Shown: piece after piece, positions 38,497 to 47,349 of the stretch
How positions within the stretch are numbered: position 1 is the stretch's first letter
How the letters are laid out: every line of letters begins with the position of its first letter
Assembly: GCA_964407925.1 (NCBI GenBank)
Contig: CAYOXM010000002.1
Span: 50,266-114,265, forward strand
Source: CAYOXM01 sp964407925
GTDB lineage: Bacteria; Patescibacteriota; Patescibacteriia; SG8-24
Length of the DNA stretch: 64,000 nucleotides
Direction: 5' to 3'
The notes under the pieces: generated by a model
What the model saw: the letters and a program-made list of their open reading frames with translations, nothing else
What the model was told of the DNA's origin: nothing
The model's database searches: none
Translations under genes and position numbers: made by a program

Positions 38497-39669
38497 ATGA
38501 AGAACGCATTCCCACAATGGACCGCGGACGTCCGCGAGAAGGCCGCCGAGGCGCTTGCGACGCTGCCCGAACCGTCGCTCAAGTACGGCTTGAACGTCTT
38601 CTTCGCGCCGAAGACGGTCGCTTTTCCCTTTGCCCGCGAGGTCGGCGCGGTCGCGCCGTCCGTCGTCAAAGCGCCCGAGGGCGTCATCGTCCTGCCGCTC
38701 GCCGAAGCGCTCGGTCTCGAAAAATACGAACCGCTCCTCAAGGAGATCCTCGCCGCCGAGGACGGCCGTGAGGCGAAACTCGCGGCATGGCATCGCGCCA
38801 ACGTCGGCGACGGCCTGCTCGTCCACGTGCCGAAGAACGTCGTCGCCGCCGCGCCCGTGCGCATCGACGTCAGCCTCGCGGAATCGCTGCGCGTTTCCAA
38901 TCTCGTCATCCTCGCCGAGGAGGGGAGCGCGGTCACCGTCATCGAAAGGACCTACTCCCCCGAACGCCGTGCCGCGAACGCGATGCGGAGCGCCGTGACC
39001 GACGTCGTCGCACTCGCCGGCGCGAAGGTGACGCACATCAGCCTTCAGGACGCCGCGGACGACGTCACCGATTTCTCCGCCAAGCGCGCCCGTGCCGAAC
39101 GTGACGCAGCGGTCGAATGGTTCGACTGTCTTTTCGGCGGCGCCTACGCCCAGCTCCGCTCCCGGACCGAGCTCGTCGGCGAGAACGCATCGGTGAAACA
39201 CCGCACCGCGTTCTTCGGCAACGCCAGCCAAAAGCTCGATCTCCATCAGGAAGTCCGCCATCTCGCGCCGCGCACGCACTCCGACATCAAGGGACGAGGC
39301 GCGCTCGCCGATGCCGCGAAGGCGGTGTACCGCGGCCTCGTGCACATCGACCGCGACGCGAAAGGCTCGTCCGGCCACCAGCGCGAGGAAGCGCTGCTCC
39401 TCGGTGAACGCGCCGAGTTCGACGCGATTCCTGATCTTGAAATCGGCACGGACGACGTCCGCTGCGGCCACGCCGCCGCCATCGGCCGGCTCGACAAGGA
39501 AAAGCTGTTTTACCTGATGGCGCGCGGCCTCGACGAGACCGCCGCGAAGAAAATGCTCGTCGAGGGCTTCTTCGCCGACATCCTTGGCGAAATGCAGGAC
39601 GCCGGCCTTGAGGACATGGCGACGTGCCTCGTCGCGGGCAAGGTCGACGGTGCGCTCTCGGAGTGCTAA
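38497..39669 (+). CDS. sufD: Fe-S cluster assembly protein SufD
   Basis: A 390-aa SufB/D-fold protein, shorter at the N-terminus than SufB, with HRTAFFGNASQKLDLHQEVR, GRGALADAAKAVYRGLVHID and KLFYLMARGLDETAAKKMLVEGF. SufD pairs with SufB in the SufBC2D complex and helps iron entry. It sits between sufB and sufS in a tight operon. Confidence 0.93.
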   Translation: MKNAFPQWTADVREKAAEALATLPEPSLKYGLNVFFAPKTVAFPFAREVGAVAPSVVKAPEGVIVLPLAEALGLEKYEPLLKEILAAEDGREAKLAAWHRANVGDGLLVHVPKNVVAAAPVRIDVSLAESLRVSNLVILAEEGSAVTVIERTYSPERRAANAMRSAVTDVVALAGAKVTHISLQDAADDVTDFSAKRARAERDAAVEWFDCLFGGAYAQLRSRTELVGENASVKHRTAFFGNASQKLDLHQEVRHLAPRTHSDIKGRGALADAAKAVYRGLVHIDRDAKGSSGHQREEALLLGERAEFDAIPDLEIGTDDVRCGHAAAIGRLDKEKLFYLMARGLDETAAKKMLVEGFFADILGEMQDAGLEDMATCLVAGKVDGALSEC

Positions 39670-39688
39670 ACTATCGAGCGGCATCAAT

Positions 39689-40936
39689 ATGAAAATCGCA
39701 CCAACGCTCGACGTCGCACGAATCCGCCAGGACTTCCCCATGCTCGCGAAAGCGGACAAGGAAGGACGCCGTTTCGCGTTCCTCGACACCGCCGCGTCCT
39801 CGCAGACGCCGATCCAGGTGCTCGAGGCGCAGGACGCCTACTATTTCAATTACCGCGCGAACGTCCACCGCGGGATGTACAACGCGAGCCACGTCGCGAC
39901 CGAGCACTACGAGGCCGTCCGCCGGAAGGTGGCGGACTTCCTCCGCGCCGACGAGCAGGAGATCGTCTTCACCCGCGGCACCACCGAATCGCTGAACCTA
40001 CTCGCGAGCTCCCTCGGCCGCACGCTCGGTCCGGGCGACGAAGTCGTGCTCTCCGCGATGGAGCATCACGCCAACCTCGTCCCGTGGCAGCAAATCGGCA
40101 TCGATCGCGGCTTCGCGGTGAAGTTCATCCCGATGAAGAAGGTGGGTTTCGAACTCGACCTCGACGCCGCGAAGGCGCTCATCGGTCCGAAGACAAAGAT
40201 CGTCTCCTTCACCTACGTCTCGAACGTCCTCGGCACGGTCGCGCCGGCCGCGGAACTGATCGCACTCGCCCACGCGCAGGGCGCGCTTGCCGTCGTCGAC
40301 GCCGCGCAGGCGGTCGGCCACGTCGCCATCGACGTCCGCAAACTCGACTGCGACTTCCTCGCGTTCTCCGGCCACAAGATGCTCGGTCCTACCGGCACGG
40401 GCGTACTCTACGGCAAGAAGAAGCTCCTCGACGGGATGCATCCGTTCCTCTACGGCGGCGACATGATCCGTGAGGTTTTTTGGGACCGCTCCACGTGGAA
40501 CGAAGCGCCGTGGAAGTTCGAGGCGGGCACGCCGAACGTCGGCGGCGTCATCGGCCTCGGTGCGGCGGTCGACTACGTAAAGCTCACCGGCATCGACCGC
40601 ATCGCGGCGCACGAGGAGGCGCTCACGCGGCGCGCCATCGAGAAACTCTCGGCGATTCCCGGACTCGAAATCATCGGACCGGCCGCGGACGCCGTACGCA
40701 CGTCGGTCGTCTCCTTCGAAGTGAAGGGCATCCACCCGCACGACATGGCGACCATCCTCGATGCCGAGGGTGTTGCGGTTCGCGGCGGCCACCACTGCGC
40801 CATGCCACTTCTGCGCGAGCTCGGATACGTGAACGGCACGACGCGCGCCAGCTTCGCGCTCTATAACGCCGAAACCGACGTCGACGCCCTCGTCGCGGGC
40901 GTCGAAAAGGCAAAACGGATTTTCCGCATCTCCTGA
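39689..40936 (+). CDS. sufS: Cysteine desulfurase SufS
   Basis: A 415-aa class V aminotransferase-fold PLP enzyme. It has the PLP Lys in FSGHKMLGPTG (about 230), SAMEHHANLVPW (about 127) and catalytic Cys in AVRGGHHCAMP (about 372). It takes sulfur from cysteine and gives it to SufU. The ATG at 39689 follows sufD by 19 bases; sufU begins two bases after its stop. Confidence 0.95.
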   Translation: MKIAPTLDVARIRQDFPMLAKADKEGRRFAFLDTAASSQTPIQVLEAQDAYYFNYRANVHRGMYNASHVATEHYEAVRRKVADFLRADEQEIVFTRGTTESLNLLASSLGRTLGPGDEVVLSAMEHHANLVPWQQIGIDRGFAVKFIPMKKVGFELDLDAAKALIGPKTKIVSFTYVSNVLGTVAPAAELIALAHAQGALAVVDAAQAVGHVAIDVRKLDCDFLAFSGHKMLGPTGTGVLYGKKKLLDGMHPFLYGGDMIREVFWDRSTWNEAPWKFEAGTPNVGGVIGLGAAVDYVKLTGIDRIAAHEEALTRRAIEKLSAIPGLEIIGPAADAVRTSVVSFEVKGIHPHDMATILDAEGVAVRGGHHCAMPLLRELGYVNGTTRASFALYNAETDVDALVAGVEKAKRIFRIS

Positions 40937-40938
40937 AT

Positions 40939-41355
40939 ATGGAACCGCATCTGCACGACCAACTCTCCGGCGACGAGGCGATGTACCAAGAGGAAATCTT
41001 GGAGCATTACCGCAGCCCGCACAACAAAGGCACGCTCCCCGACGCCACCTTCAGCCATCGCGAGCTGAACCAGTCCTGCGGCGACACCATCGACCTGTAC
41101 GTGAAGCTCGATGCCGACGGGAAGGTCGCGGACGTGAAGTTCGACGGCTCGGGATGCGCCATCAGCCAGGCGTCGGTCTCGATGCTCACCGATCACGTGA
41201 GGGGGATGGCGGTCGAGCAGCTGCGCGCGCTCGGCCAAGAGGACGTCTTCCGCCTCCTCGGCATCACGGTCGGCGTCACGCGGCTCAAGTGCGCGCTTCT
41301 CGGACTCAGGACGCTCGAAGTCGGACTCGAAAACCACCTGAACAAAACCCCATAA
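40939..41355 (+). CDS. sufU: Sulfur-transfer protein SufU
   Basis: A 138-aa IscU/SufU-fold protein with the three Cys and Asp that form the SufU zinc site: NQSCGDTIDLYVK, FDGSGCAISQAS and TRLKCALLGLRT, and the start LYQEEILEHYRSPHNKG-like pattern. It receives persulfide sulfur from SufS. The spacing of GSGC and the insertion before the last Cys fit SufU rather than IscU. Confidence 0.92.
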   Translation: MEPHLHDQLSGDEAMYQEEILEHYRSPHNKGTLPDATFSHRELNQSCGDTIDLYVKLDADGKVADVKFDGSGCAISQASVSMLTDHVRGMAVEQLRALGQEDVFRLLGITVGVTRLKCALLGLRTLEVGLENHLNKTP

Positions 41356-41356
41356 C

Positions 41357-41383
41357 TGTCATTCCCGCGAGGGCGGGAATCCA
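41357..41383. repeat. REP-like palindrome, copy 2
   Basis: TGTCATTCCCGC-GAGG-GCGGGAATCCA, between sufU and sufC. The same outer sequence as copy 1 at 36651 in the other orientation; both lie within or before the suf operon. Confidence 0.75.
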
Positions 41384-41390
41384 CAAACCA

Positions 41391-42122
41391 ATGTCACTCA
41401 AAATAGAAAACCTGCACGTCACCCGCGAGGGCAAGGAAATCGTGAAAGGCATCAATCTCGAGATTCCGGCCGGCGAGGTGCACGCCATCATGGGACCGAA
41501 CGGGTCCGGCAAGTCCTCGCTCGCGAACGCGCTGATGGGCCATCCGAAATACGTCATCACCGCGGGGCGCGTGCTCCTTGACGACGAGGACGTCACGGCG
41601 CTCAAGACGAACGAGCGAGCGACGAAGGGTCTCTTCCTGTCGCAGCAGCACCCGCCCGAGGTCACCGGCGTGAACGTCGCGCACTTTTTGCGCGTCATCA
41701 CGACGACCGCGCGACGTGAGCCGGTGAGCATCCCCGAGTTCCGCGCCATCCTCAAGGAGAAGATGGCGGAACTGAAGATGGACCCCGCGTTCATGCACCG
41801 TTCGCTCAACCAGGGATTCTCCGGCGGCGAGAAGAAGCGGATGGAAGCGCTCCAGCTCGCGCTGCTCGAACCGAAGTACGCCGTGCTCGACGAGACCGAC
41901 TCCGGCCTCGACGTCGACGCGCTCAAGATCGTCACCGACGCCATCGCCAAGGTGCGCGGCAAGGACATGGGCATCCTGCTCATCACGCACTACGCCCGCA
42001 TCCTGAAGCACCTCGCGCCGGACCGCGTGCACGTCCTCGCGGACGGCGTCATCGCGAAGAGCGGCGGCAAGGAGCTGGCGGACGAAATCGAGCGGGAGGG
42101 CTATTCATTTTTGAAAGGTTAG
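41391..42122 (+). CDS. sufC: Fe-S assembly ATPase SufC
   Basis: A 243-aa ABC-type ATPase: Walker A GPNGSGKSSL (about residue 36), SufC-type ABC signature FSGGEKKRMEALQ (about 143), Walker B YAVLDETDSGLD and HYARIL. It powers the SufBCD scaffold. sufC following sufU is an unusual order compared with the common sufBCDS layout. The ATG directly follows the REP-like palindrome. Confidence 0.95.
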   Translation: MSLKIENLHVTREGKEIVKGINLEIPAGEVHAIMGPNGSGKSSLANALMGHPKYVITAGRVLLDDEDVTALKTNERATKGLFLSQQHPPEVTGVNVAHFLRVITTTARREPVSIPEFRAILKEKMAELKMDPAFMHRSLNQGFSGGEKKRMEALQLALLEPKYAVLDETDSGLDVDALKIVTDAIAKVRGKDMGILLITHYARILKHLAPDRVHVLADGVIAKSGGKELADEIEREGYSFLKG

Positions 42123-42180
42123 AGCTTCAAGGCTTCAAAGGTTAGAGCGCTCTAACCTTTGAAGCTCTAACCTCTGAAAC
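42111..42180. repeat. GGTTAGAG/CTCTAACC palindromic repeat, copy 1
   Basis: A perfect 32-bp palindrome at 42133-42164 (CTTCAAAGGTTAGAGC and its complement) within a longer run of GGTT(A/C)A and TAACC(T) words between sufC and sufT. Related copies lie at 48853, 57019 and 62577. Confidence 0.75.
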
Positions 42181-42185
42181 TCCAT

Positions 42186-42476
42186 ATGGTCATCAAAGGC
42201 GAAATCGAAGAAGTGCTGAAAAATACCTACGACCCCGAACTCGGCATCGACCTGGTGACGCTCGGGCTGATTTACGACACTGACTTCGATGAGAAGTCGC
42301 AGAAGCTCTACATTAAGATGACGTTCACCACGCCGCTCTGCCCGTACGGCCCGCAGATCGTCGGCGAAATCAAGAGCCGCTTCCGCGCGCTCGGCCTTGA
42401 CGACGTGACGGTGGACGTCGTGTTCGACCCGCCATGGGAGCCGAGTCCCGAGGTACGCTCGATGCTGGGCGTCTAG
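42186..42476 (+). CDS. sufT: MIP18/DUF59-family Fe-S assembly protein SufT
   Basis: A 96-aa DUF59 protein: VLKNTYDPELGIDLVTLGLIYD with the DPE motif, TFTTPLCPYGPQIV (conserved T-T-P-x-C-P) and VVFDPPWEPSPEVRS. SufT-type proteins mature Fe-S proteins downstream of SufBCD. It is the last suf gene, separated from sufC by the palindromic repeat. Confidence 0.88.
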   Translation: MVIKGEIEEVLKNTYDPELGIDLVTLGLIYDTDFDEKSQKLYIKMTFTTPLCPYGPQIVGEIKSRFRALGLDDVTVDVVFDPPWEPSPEVRSMLGV

Positions 42477-42500
42477 GGCGGGCCGTGATACGCTATGGCC

Positions 42501-42773
42501 ATGAAAAAGCTCTGGTTCAAGGCGAAAAACTACGGTTGGGGCTGGTATCCGTCGAGTTGGGAAGGCTGGACGGTGCTGGCCGGCTTTATCGCGGTCTCCG
42601 TCTGGATCTTCCGCGACGTCGATTCGCAGTCGCATTCGGGGAGCGACGCGATCTACGGCGTGTTCATTCCGCTCATCGCGCTGACCGCCGCGCTAATCGC
42701 GATCTGCTGGAAGACCGGCGAGAAGCCGGAGTGGCGCTGGGGAGGGAAACCCCTCCGGAAAAGGGAAAAATAG
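42501..42773 (+). CDS. Conserved small membrane protein of CPR type
   Basis: A 90-aa protein beginning MKKLWFKAKNYGWGWYPSSW, with two membrane helices (about 22-38 and 51-69) and a Trp-rich basic tail. I recall close relatives of this start pattern as conserved hypothetical proteins in CPR genomes. TACGCT (42489-42494) lies six bases before the ATG, suggesting a leaderless start, though the -35 box is poor. Function unknown. Confidence 0.6.
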   Translation: MKKLWFKAKNYGWGWYPSSWEGWTVLAGFIAVSVWIFRDVDSQSHSGSDAIYGVFIPLIALTAALIAICWKTGEKPEWRWGGKPLRKREK

Positions 42774-42807
42774 CCTTAATTGGCTCAAATTAGCGATTTT
42801 TTTGATG

Positions 42808-42830
42808 GAAGGGGTTGCCCCTTCCTTTTT
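42808..42830 (+). terminator. Intrinsic terminator whose loop carries the next -35 box
   Basis: GGAAGGGG-TTG-CCCCTTCC plus five T. TTGCCC at 42815-42820 lies in its loop and right arm. Confidence 0.75.
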
Positions 42831-42843
42831 CGTTTGCCATACT
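42815..42843 (+). promoter_or_regulatory. Promoter of the glycosyltransferase operon, TTGCCC-17-CATACT
   Basis: The -35 box is at 42815-42820 and the -10 box at 42838-42843. The ATG at 42851 follows seven bases later, so the operon's first cistron is probably leaderless. Confidence 0.6.
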
Positions 42844-42850
42844 CACGCTG

Positions 42851-43936
42851 ATGAAAATCGCCCAATTTGCGCCGATTTGGATACCGGTGCCTCCGCACAC
42901 GTATGGCGGAACGGAATACGTGGTCTCCGAACTGACCGAAGGACTTATTGCCCGAGGGCACGAGGTGACGCTTTTCGCGAGCGGCGATTCGACTACTGCG
43001 GCACGCCTGATCTCCCCCTGGCCTGCCTCCCTTTGGCGCGCAAAACTCCCCAGCCCGCACGCGGTCTGGAGCCTCCACTGCACGAACCTTCTTGAACTGC
43101 ACGAGCAATTCGACATCATTCACGACCACTGCACCTTTTACACGGCACCGTTCACGCGTTTCCTGAAACCGCCGGTCGTAAGCACTCTTCACCGTCCGCT
43201 CTCGCCCGAAACCCACAAGGTCTTCGAGCGTTACCCCAAAACGACGTACGTGCCGATATCCAAGGACCAGAAATCCTCAGCAAGCCTTTTGGCGGGCGTA
43301 GACCACATCTATAACGGCATCTCGGTGGAGAAGTTCCCGTTTAACGCCAACCCGAAGGACTACCTCCTGTGGATCTCGAAAATCATTCCCACAAAGGGCA
43401 TCCTCGAGGCGATTCAGGCTGCCAAGCTCGCGAAGACGAAACTGGTCATCGCCGGCAACGTCGTCGGCGAGGAAAACGAGCGCTTTTTCAAGTACGAGGT
43501 CCTGCCGCACGTCGACGGCCAGCAGGTGGAATACGTGGGTGAGGCTGACTTCGAAGCGAAGACGAAGCTCTTCAAGAACGCGCGCGCGTTGCTCTGCCCG
43601 TTCAACCGCCGAGAGCCGTTCGGACTCGTGATGGTCGAGGCCATGGCGTGCGGCACGCCGGTCATCGGGTTCCGAAACGGTTCGATTCCTGAAATCGTCA
43701 CGCACCGCGAGACCGGCTTCATCGTCGACACCGTCGAGCAGATGGCCGACGCGGTGCGGCTGGTAGGCGACATCGACCGAAAAAAATGCCGAGAGCGCGT
43801 CGAGGAATTTTTTTCCGTCTCGCGCATGCTCGACAGCTACGAGGCGCTGTACAAGAAGGTGCTGGACGAACGCGACAGGCACGACTCGTTTCTCGAAACG
43901 ACGGCGCGTAATCTCCGAAAATTCATGCATCTATGA
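42851..43936 (+). CDS. GT4-family glycosyltransferase (1 of 3)
   Basis: A 361-aa GT-B enzyme: N-terminal acceptor domain (FAPIWIPVPPHTYGGTEYVV; GLIARGHEVTLFA), linker, and C-terminal nucleotide-sugar domain with EPFGLVMVEAMACGTPVIGF, the E-x(7)-E signature of GT4. It transfers a sugar from a nucleotide donor; donor and acceptor are unknown. It overlaps the second GT gene by ATGA. Confidence 0.88.
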   Translation: MKIAQFAPIWIPVPPHTYGGTEYVVSELTEGLIARGHEVTLFASGDSTTAARLISPWPASLWRAKLPSPHAVWSLHCTNLLELHEQFDIIHDHCTFYTAPFTRFLKPPVVSTLHRPLSPETHKVFERYPKTTYVPISKDQKSSASLLAGVDHIYNGISVEKFPFNANPKDYLLWISKIIPTKGILEAIQAAKLAKTKLVIAGNVVGEENERFFKYEVLPHVDGQQVEYVGEADFEAKTKLFKNARALLCPFNRREPFGLVMVEAMACGTPVIGFRNGSIPEIVTHRETGFIVDTVEQMADAVRLVGDIDRKKCRERVEEFFSVSRMLDSYEALYKKVLDERDRHDSFLETTARNLRKFMHL

Positions 43937-45000
43937 AGAAACTCCGCATCGCGCAGGTGGCGCCGCTCTGGTTTACCGTTCCGCCGCACGGCTACGGCGG
44001 TATCGAACGCGTCGTGCAGCTGATTTGCGACGGACTCGTCGACCGCGGGCATGACGTGACGCTGTATGCCGCGCCGGGATCCGTCACGAAAGCGAAGCTC
44101 GTTTCGGTCTACCACGCGCCGCTCATCGCCGACGGCAAGAACTGGTCCAACCCCATCTGGAACCTGCGGAACATCTCCAGGGCGTTCGAGGCGGCGAACG
44201 CCGGGGAATTTGACGTCATTCACTTGCATCTCGACCTCTGGGGACTTTTCTTCCAGGGGCTCAGCCGCGTGCCGTCCCTGCTGACGATGCACAATCCGCT
44301 CTACAGGACGAACGCGGACGCGGACGTGAACGACCGTGTCCGGCTGTTCAAGGAAGAGGCCGACAGGACGAACGTCGCCTTCATTTCCGAAGCCGCGATG
44401 CGCGCGGCAAACATCGACTTCCCGCACGGTCGCGTCGTGTACAACGGCACGGACATGCGTCATTTCCAATACGATGCCGAGGGAGGCGACGGCTTCCTTT
44501 GGATTGCGCGCGTGGACAAACATAAGGGCATCGAGAACGCGATCGCGGCAGCGGAGCGTACCGGCGCCAAACTCGCGCTTGCCGGACGCGTCGACCCGGT
44601 CCGCCAGGACTATTTCGACACCGTCATCAAGCCGCACCTCAATGACAAGATCACGTTCGTCGGGGAAATGACGCAGGAGCAGCTGTCCGCGTTCTACGGC
44701 TCCGGCAAGGCGCTGCTGTATCCCATCGAGTGGGGCGAACCGTTCGGGCTCGTCGTGACGGAGGCGATGGCCTGCGGCACGCCCGTCATCGCCTACGACA
44801 GGGGCTCAATGCGCGAGCTCATCAAGGAGGGCGTCAGCGGGTATGTCGTGCCGCGGGACGACCTGGATGCGCTCGTCGAGGCCATGGGCAAGGTCGACAA
44901 ACTTGATCGCGCGAAGGTGCGGGCCCATGCGGAGTCCTCGTTCAGCGCGGAACGCATGACCGAGGCCTACGAAAAATACTATTACGAACTCCAGGCATGA
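43933..45000 (+). CDS. GT4-family glycosyltransferase (2 of 3)
   Basis: A 355-aa GT-B enzyme with VPPHGYGGIERVVQLICDGL, WIARVDKHKGIENAIAAAER and EPFGLVVTEAMACGTPVIAY (E-x(7)-E). It is close in pattern to the neighbours, so the three probably arose by tandem duplication and act in one glycan pathway. Joined at both ends by ATGA overlaps. Confidence 0.88.
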   Translation: MKKLRIAQVAPLWFTVPPHGYGGIERVVQLICDGLVDRGHDVTLYAAPGSVTKAKLVSVYHAPLIADGKNWSNPIWNLRNISRAFEAANAGEFDVIHLHLDLWGLFFQGLSRVPSLLTMHNPLYRTNADADVNDRVRLFKEEADRTNVAFISEAAMRAANIDFPHGRVVYNGTDMRHFQYDAEGGDGFLWIARVDKHKGIENAIAAAERTGAKLALAGRVDPVRQDYFDTVIKPHLNDKITFVGEMTQEQLSAFYGSGKALLYPIEWGEPFGLVVTEAMACGTPVIAYDRGSMRELIKEGVSGYVVPRDDLDALVEAMGKVDKLDRAKVRAHAESSFSAERMTEAYEKYYYELQA

Positions 45001-46088
45001 AAAAACTTCGCATCGCCACGATGGTCAGCGGACAATTCACGACGCCTCCTCCGTACGGGGTGATTTACGCTCCCATGGATGTCGCGGTCGACGTCGCCCT
45101 CGGCCTCTCCGAGCGGGGTCACGAGGTGACCTATTTCGGCCCGGTCGGAACGTCCATACCGGGACTCCGTGTCGAAACGGAAGGCCTCGAGCCGTTGAAG
45201 AGGCAGGACGGGCACCACCGCATCCTCGACCTCGAAGGCGTCCGCGGAGGCGAATCGGGAAAAATTCATGCCCTTTGGGACGAATTCCTGATTGCACAGA
45301 TGTTCGCCCGGGCGAAACGCGGCGAATTCGACATCGTCCACGTGCATCCCGCGGACAGGGCGCTCGCCCTCGCGAGCGCGTGCCTGGAGGTACCGACGGT
45401 GTACACGCTGCATGACCCGATTTTCGCCTGGCGGGCAGAAATGTTCCGGCTTTTTTCCACGAAAAATCAGCACTTCGTGTCTATCAGCGAGGCGCAACGC
45501 AATCCCGCGCCGGCACTCAATTACCTGGCGACCGTGTATAACGGAATGATTACCGAAGGCATGCCGTACTCGGACAAGCCCGGCGACTACCTGCTGTTCG
45601 TCGGCAGGCTGATACCGGAGAAGGGCGTGGCCGAAGCGGTCGAAGTCGCGCTGGCGACCGGCGAAAGGCTCGTCATCGCCGGGCCGCCGACCGAAAGCGC
45701 GTACTGGAAGGAAAAAATTGAGCCTCACGTCGACGGCAAGCGCATCACCTTCGTCGGCATGCAGCAGAAGCGGGAATTGCGGCAGCTGTATGCGGGCGCG
45801 AAGGCGACGCTTTTTCCCGCTCGCTGGGAGGAACCCTTCGGTCTCGTCATGACCGAATCCATGGTCACGGGAACGCCCGTCGTCGGCTTCCGACGAGGTT
45901 CGGTCCCGGAAATCGTGGCGCACGGCAAGACGGGCTTCGTCGTCGATACCGTTGAAGAGATGGCGGATGCCGTCGCGAGGATTGGGGAGATCAACCGTGC
46001 GGACTGCCGCGCGCGCGTCGAGGAGCGGTTCAGCGTGAAGGCGATGGTGGACGGCTACGAGGAAGCCTTCCTCAAGATCGCGCTATGA
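44997..46088 (+). CDS. GT4-family glycosyltransferase (3 of 3)
   Basis: A 363-aa GT-B enzyme: TPPPYGVIYAPMDVAVDVAL, LLFVGRLIPEKGVAEAVEVA and EPFGLVMTESMVTGTPVVGF (E-x(7)-E). Last of three coupled GT genes. Its 3' end overlaps the convergent glycosidase gene by 17 bp, so neither has a terminator in the usual place. Confidence 0.88.
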   Translation: MKKLRIATMVSGQFTTPPPYGVIYAPMDVAVDVALGLSERGHEVTYFGPVGTSIPGLRVETEGLEPLKRQDGHHRILDLEGVRGGESGKIHALWDEFLIAQMFARAKRGEFDIVHVHPADRALALASACLEVPTVYTLHDPIFAWRAEMFRLFSTKNQHFVSISEAQRNPAPALNYLATVYNGMITEGMPYSDKPGDYLLFVGRLIPEKGVAEAVEVALATGERLVIAGPPTESAYWKEKIEPHVDGKRITFVGMQQKRELRQLYAGAKATLFPARWEEPFGLVMTESMVTGTPVVGFRRGSVPEIVAHGKTGFVVDTVEEMADAVARIGEINRADCRARVEERFSVKAMVDGYEEAFLKIAL

Positions 46089-47256
46089 CGGACGGGGGAA
46101 GGAGCGGAATCGCGGCGCCGGCGTCGAGCGAGGAATCCAGCAAATTGAGCATGGCGCAGGTCGCCCACGCCTGCGGATGCTGCGCACCGGGTATCGTCTC
46201 GATCTGACCGAGGTGGCAGGCGTACAATTCAGGGAGGTTGCCTAGGGCATCGTCCGCGGCCACGAGGGCGTCAGTCACGGCACGACGCTCTTTTTCGTAC
46301 CCAAGCGCACGCAACCCCTCCGCGAAAATCCAATTGTCGTGGGGCCAAATCGAACCTTTATGGTAGGCGTGCGCCGAGAAATCCGGTTCCCGCTCGGAAA
46401 GCGTCCTGATGCCGAACGGCGTCAGCATGTCGTTAGCGAACAACCTGCGGATGACGGATTCGGCGCGATCGCGCTCCAAGATGCCGGTAAACAGCAGATG
46501 GCCGGGATTCGACGAGACGGCGCGGTACTGCGAGCCGTCACCCTGGACGGCGAGCGCGTAAAAATCGCCCTCGGTCATCCAGAAACGCGCGTCAAAATCC
46601 CCGCGCAAGCGGGACGCTCGCCCTCGCCACTGGCCGGCGAGCTCCGGCGCGAGCGCGTCAGCCCACGCCGCCGCATGCAGCAGCGCGGAATACGCGTACC
46701 CCTGCGCCTCGACGATGGCGACGGGTGGGGACGGCCCGAGATTGCCGCTGTCCTTCCAGCCCTGATGCAACAACGTCGTTTTCGCGCGAGGAGAGTAGGT
46801 CAGAAGGCCGCGAGGATCGGCGTCCATGACTTTCGTCATCCACTCGATCCCGGCCCTCACATGCGGCCACAGCTCCGCCTTGAGCGCGGCGTCACCCGTC
46901 CGTGCGACCGTCCACGCGGCCACGATCGCGAAGAGCGGCGTCGCGTCAACGGACCCGTAGTACGGAAAGGTCCAGCGTACCCACGAAACGGGTTCCGGGG
47001 CCCATTCGTGAAGGATTTTCCCCGGCTCCTCCTCGTGCTCCGGATCGTCTTTCACGCCCTGCATCGACGCGAGGAGACGGAGCGTCGTGACGGCGATTTC
47101 CGGTTCCTGTTCCAACCTCTGCCATGCGACGATGAGCGAGTCCCGACCGAACAGCCTGTCGAACCGGGGAAGGCTTGCGCGCACGTAGCCACGCTCCTTG
47201 TCGCGCAAGGCCTCGAGCTCCGCCCGGAGGCGCTTGACGCGATCGTCATCTTTCAT
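46072..47256 (-). CDS. Six-hairpin glycosidase, amylo-alpha-1,6-glucosidase-like
   Basis: A 394-aa (alpha/alpha)6-barrel-type protein: RASLPRFDRLFGRDSLIVAW (the R-D-S/T-L glycogen-debrancher/GH15-like start), WTFPYYGSVDATPLFAIVAA, DSGNLGPSPPVAIVEAQGYA and AYHKGSIWPHDNWIFAEGLR with the acidic catalytic region. It probably trims alpha-linked glucans or mannans. It has no signal peptide. It converges on, and overlaps, the third GT gene. The ATG at 47256 lies eight bases after TATGCT on the minus strand. Confidence 0.7.
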   Translation of the reverse strand: MKDDDRVKRLRAELEALRDKERGYVRASLPRFDRLFGRDSLIVAWQRLEQEPEIAVTTLRLLASMQGVKDDPEHEEEPGKILHEWAPEPVSWVRWTFPYYGSVDATPLFAIVAAWTVARTGDAALKAELWPHVRAGIEWMTKVMDADPRGLLTYSPRAKTTLLHQGWKDSGNLGPSPPVAIVEAQGYAYSALLHAAAWADALAPELAGQWRGRASRLRGDFDARFWMTEGDFYALAVQGDGSQYRAVSSNPGHLLFTGILERDRAESVIRRLFANDMLTPFGIRTLSEREPDFSAHAYHKGSIWPHDNWIFAEGLRALGYEKERRAVTDALVAADDALGNLPELYACHLGQIETIPGAQHPQAWATCAMLNLLDSSLDAGAAIPLLPPSVIARS

Positions 47257-47284
47257 ATGACCGAAGCATACCACGAAACGCCCT

Positions 47285-47312
47285 CGGTTTACGCTGTTCG
47301 CGTCGGTGCTAC
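47285..47312 (+). promoter_or_regulatory. Promoter of the peptidase gene, TTTACG-16-TACACT
   Basis: TTTACG then, after 16 bases ending in GGTGC, TACACT. The leader to the ATG at 47350 is about 30 bases. Divergent from the glycosidase gene. Confidence 0.5.
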
Positions 47313-47349
47313 ACTGCACGTGAAGTTACACCATAACCGGACAGCCACC

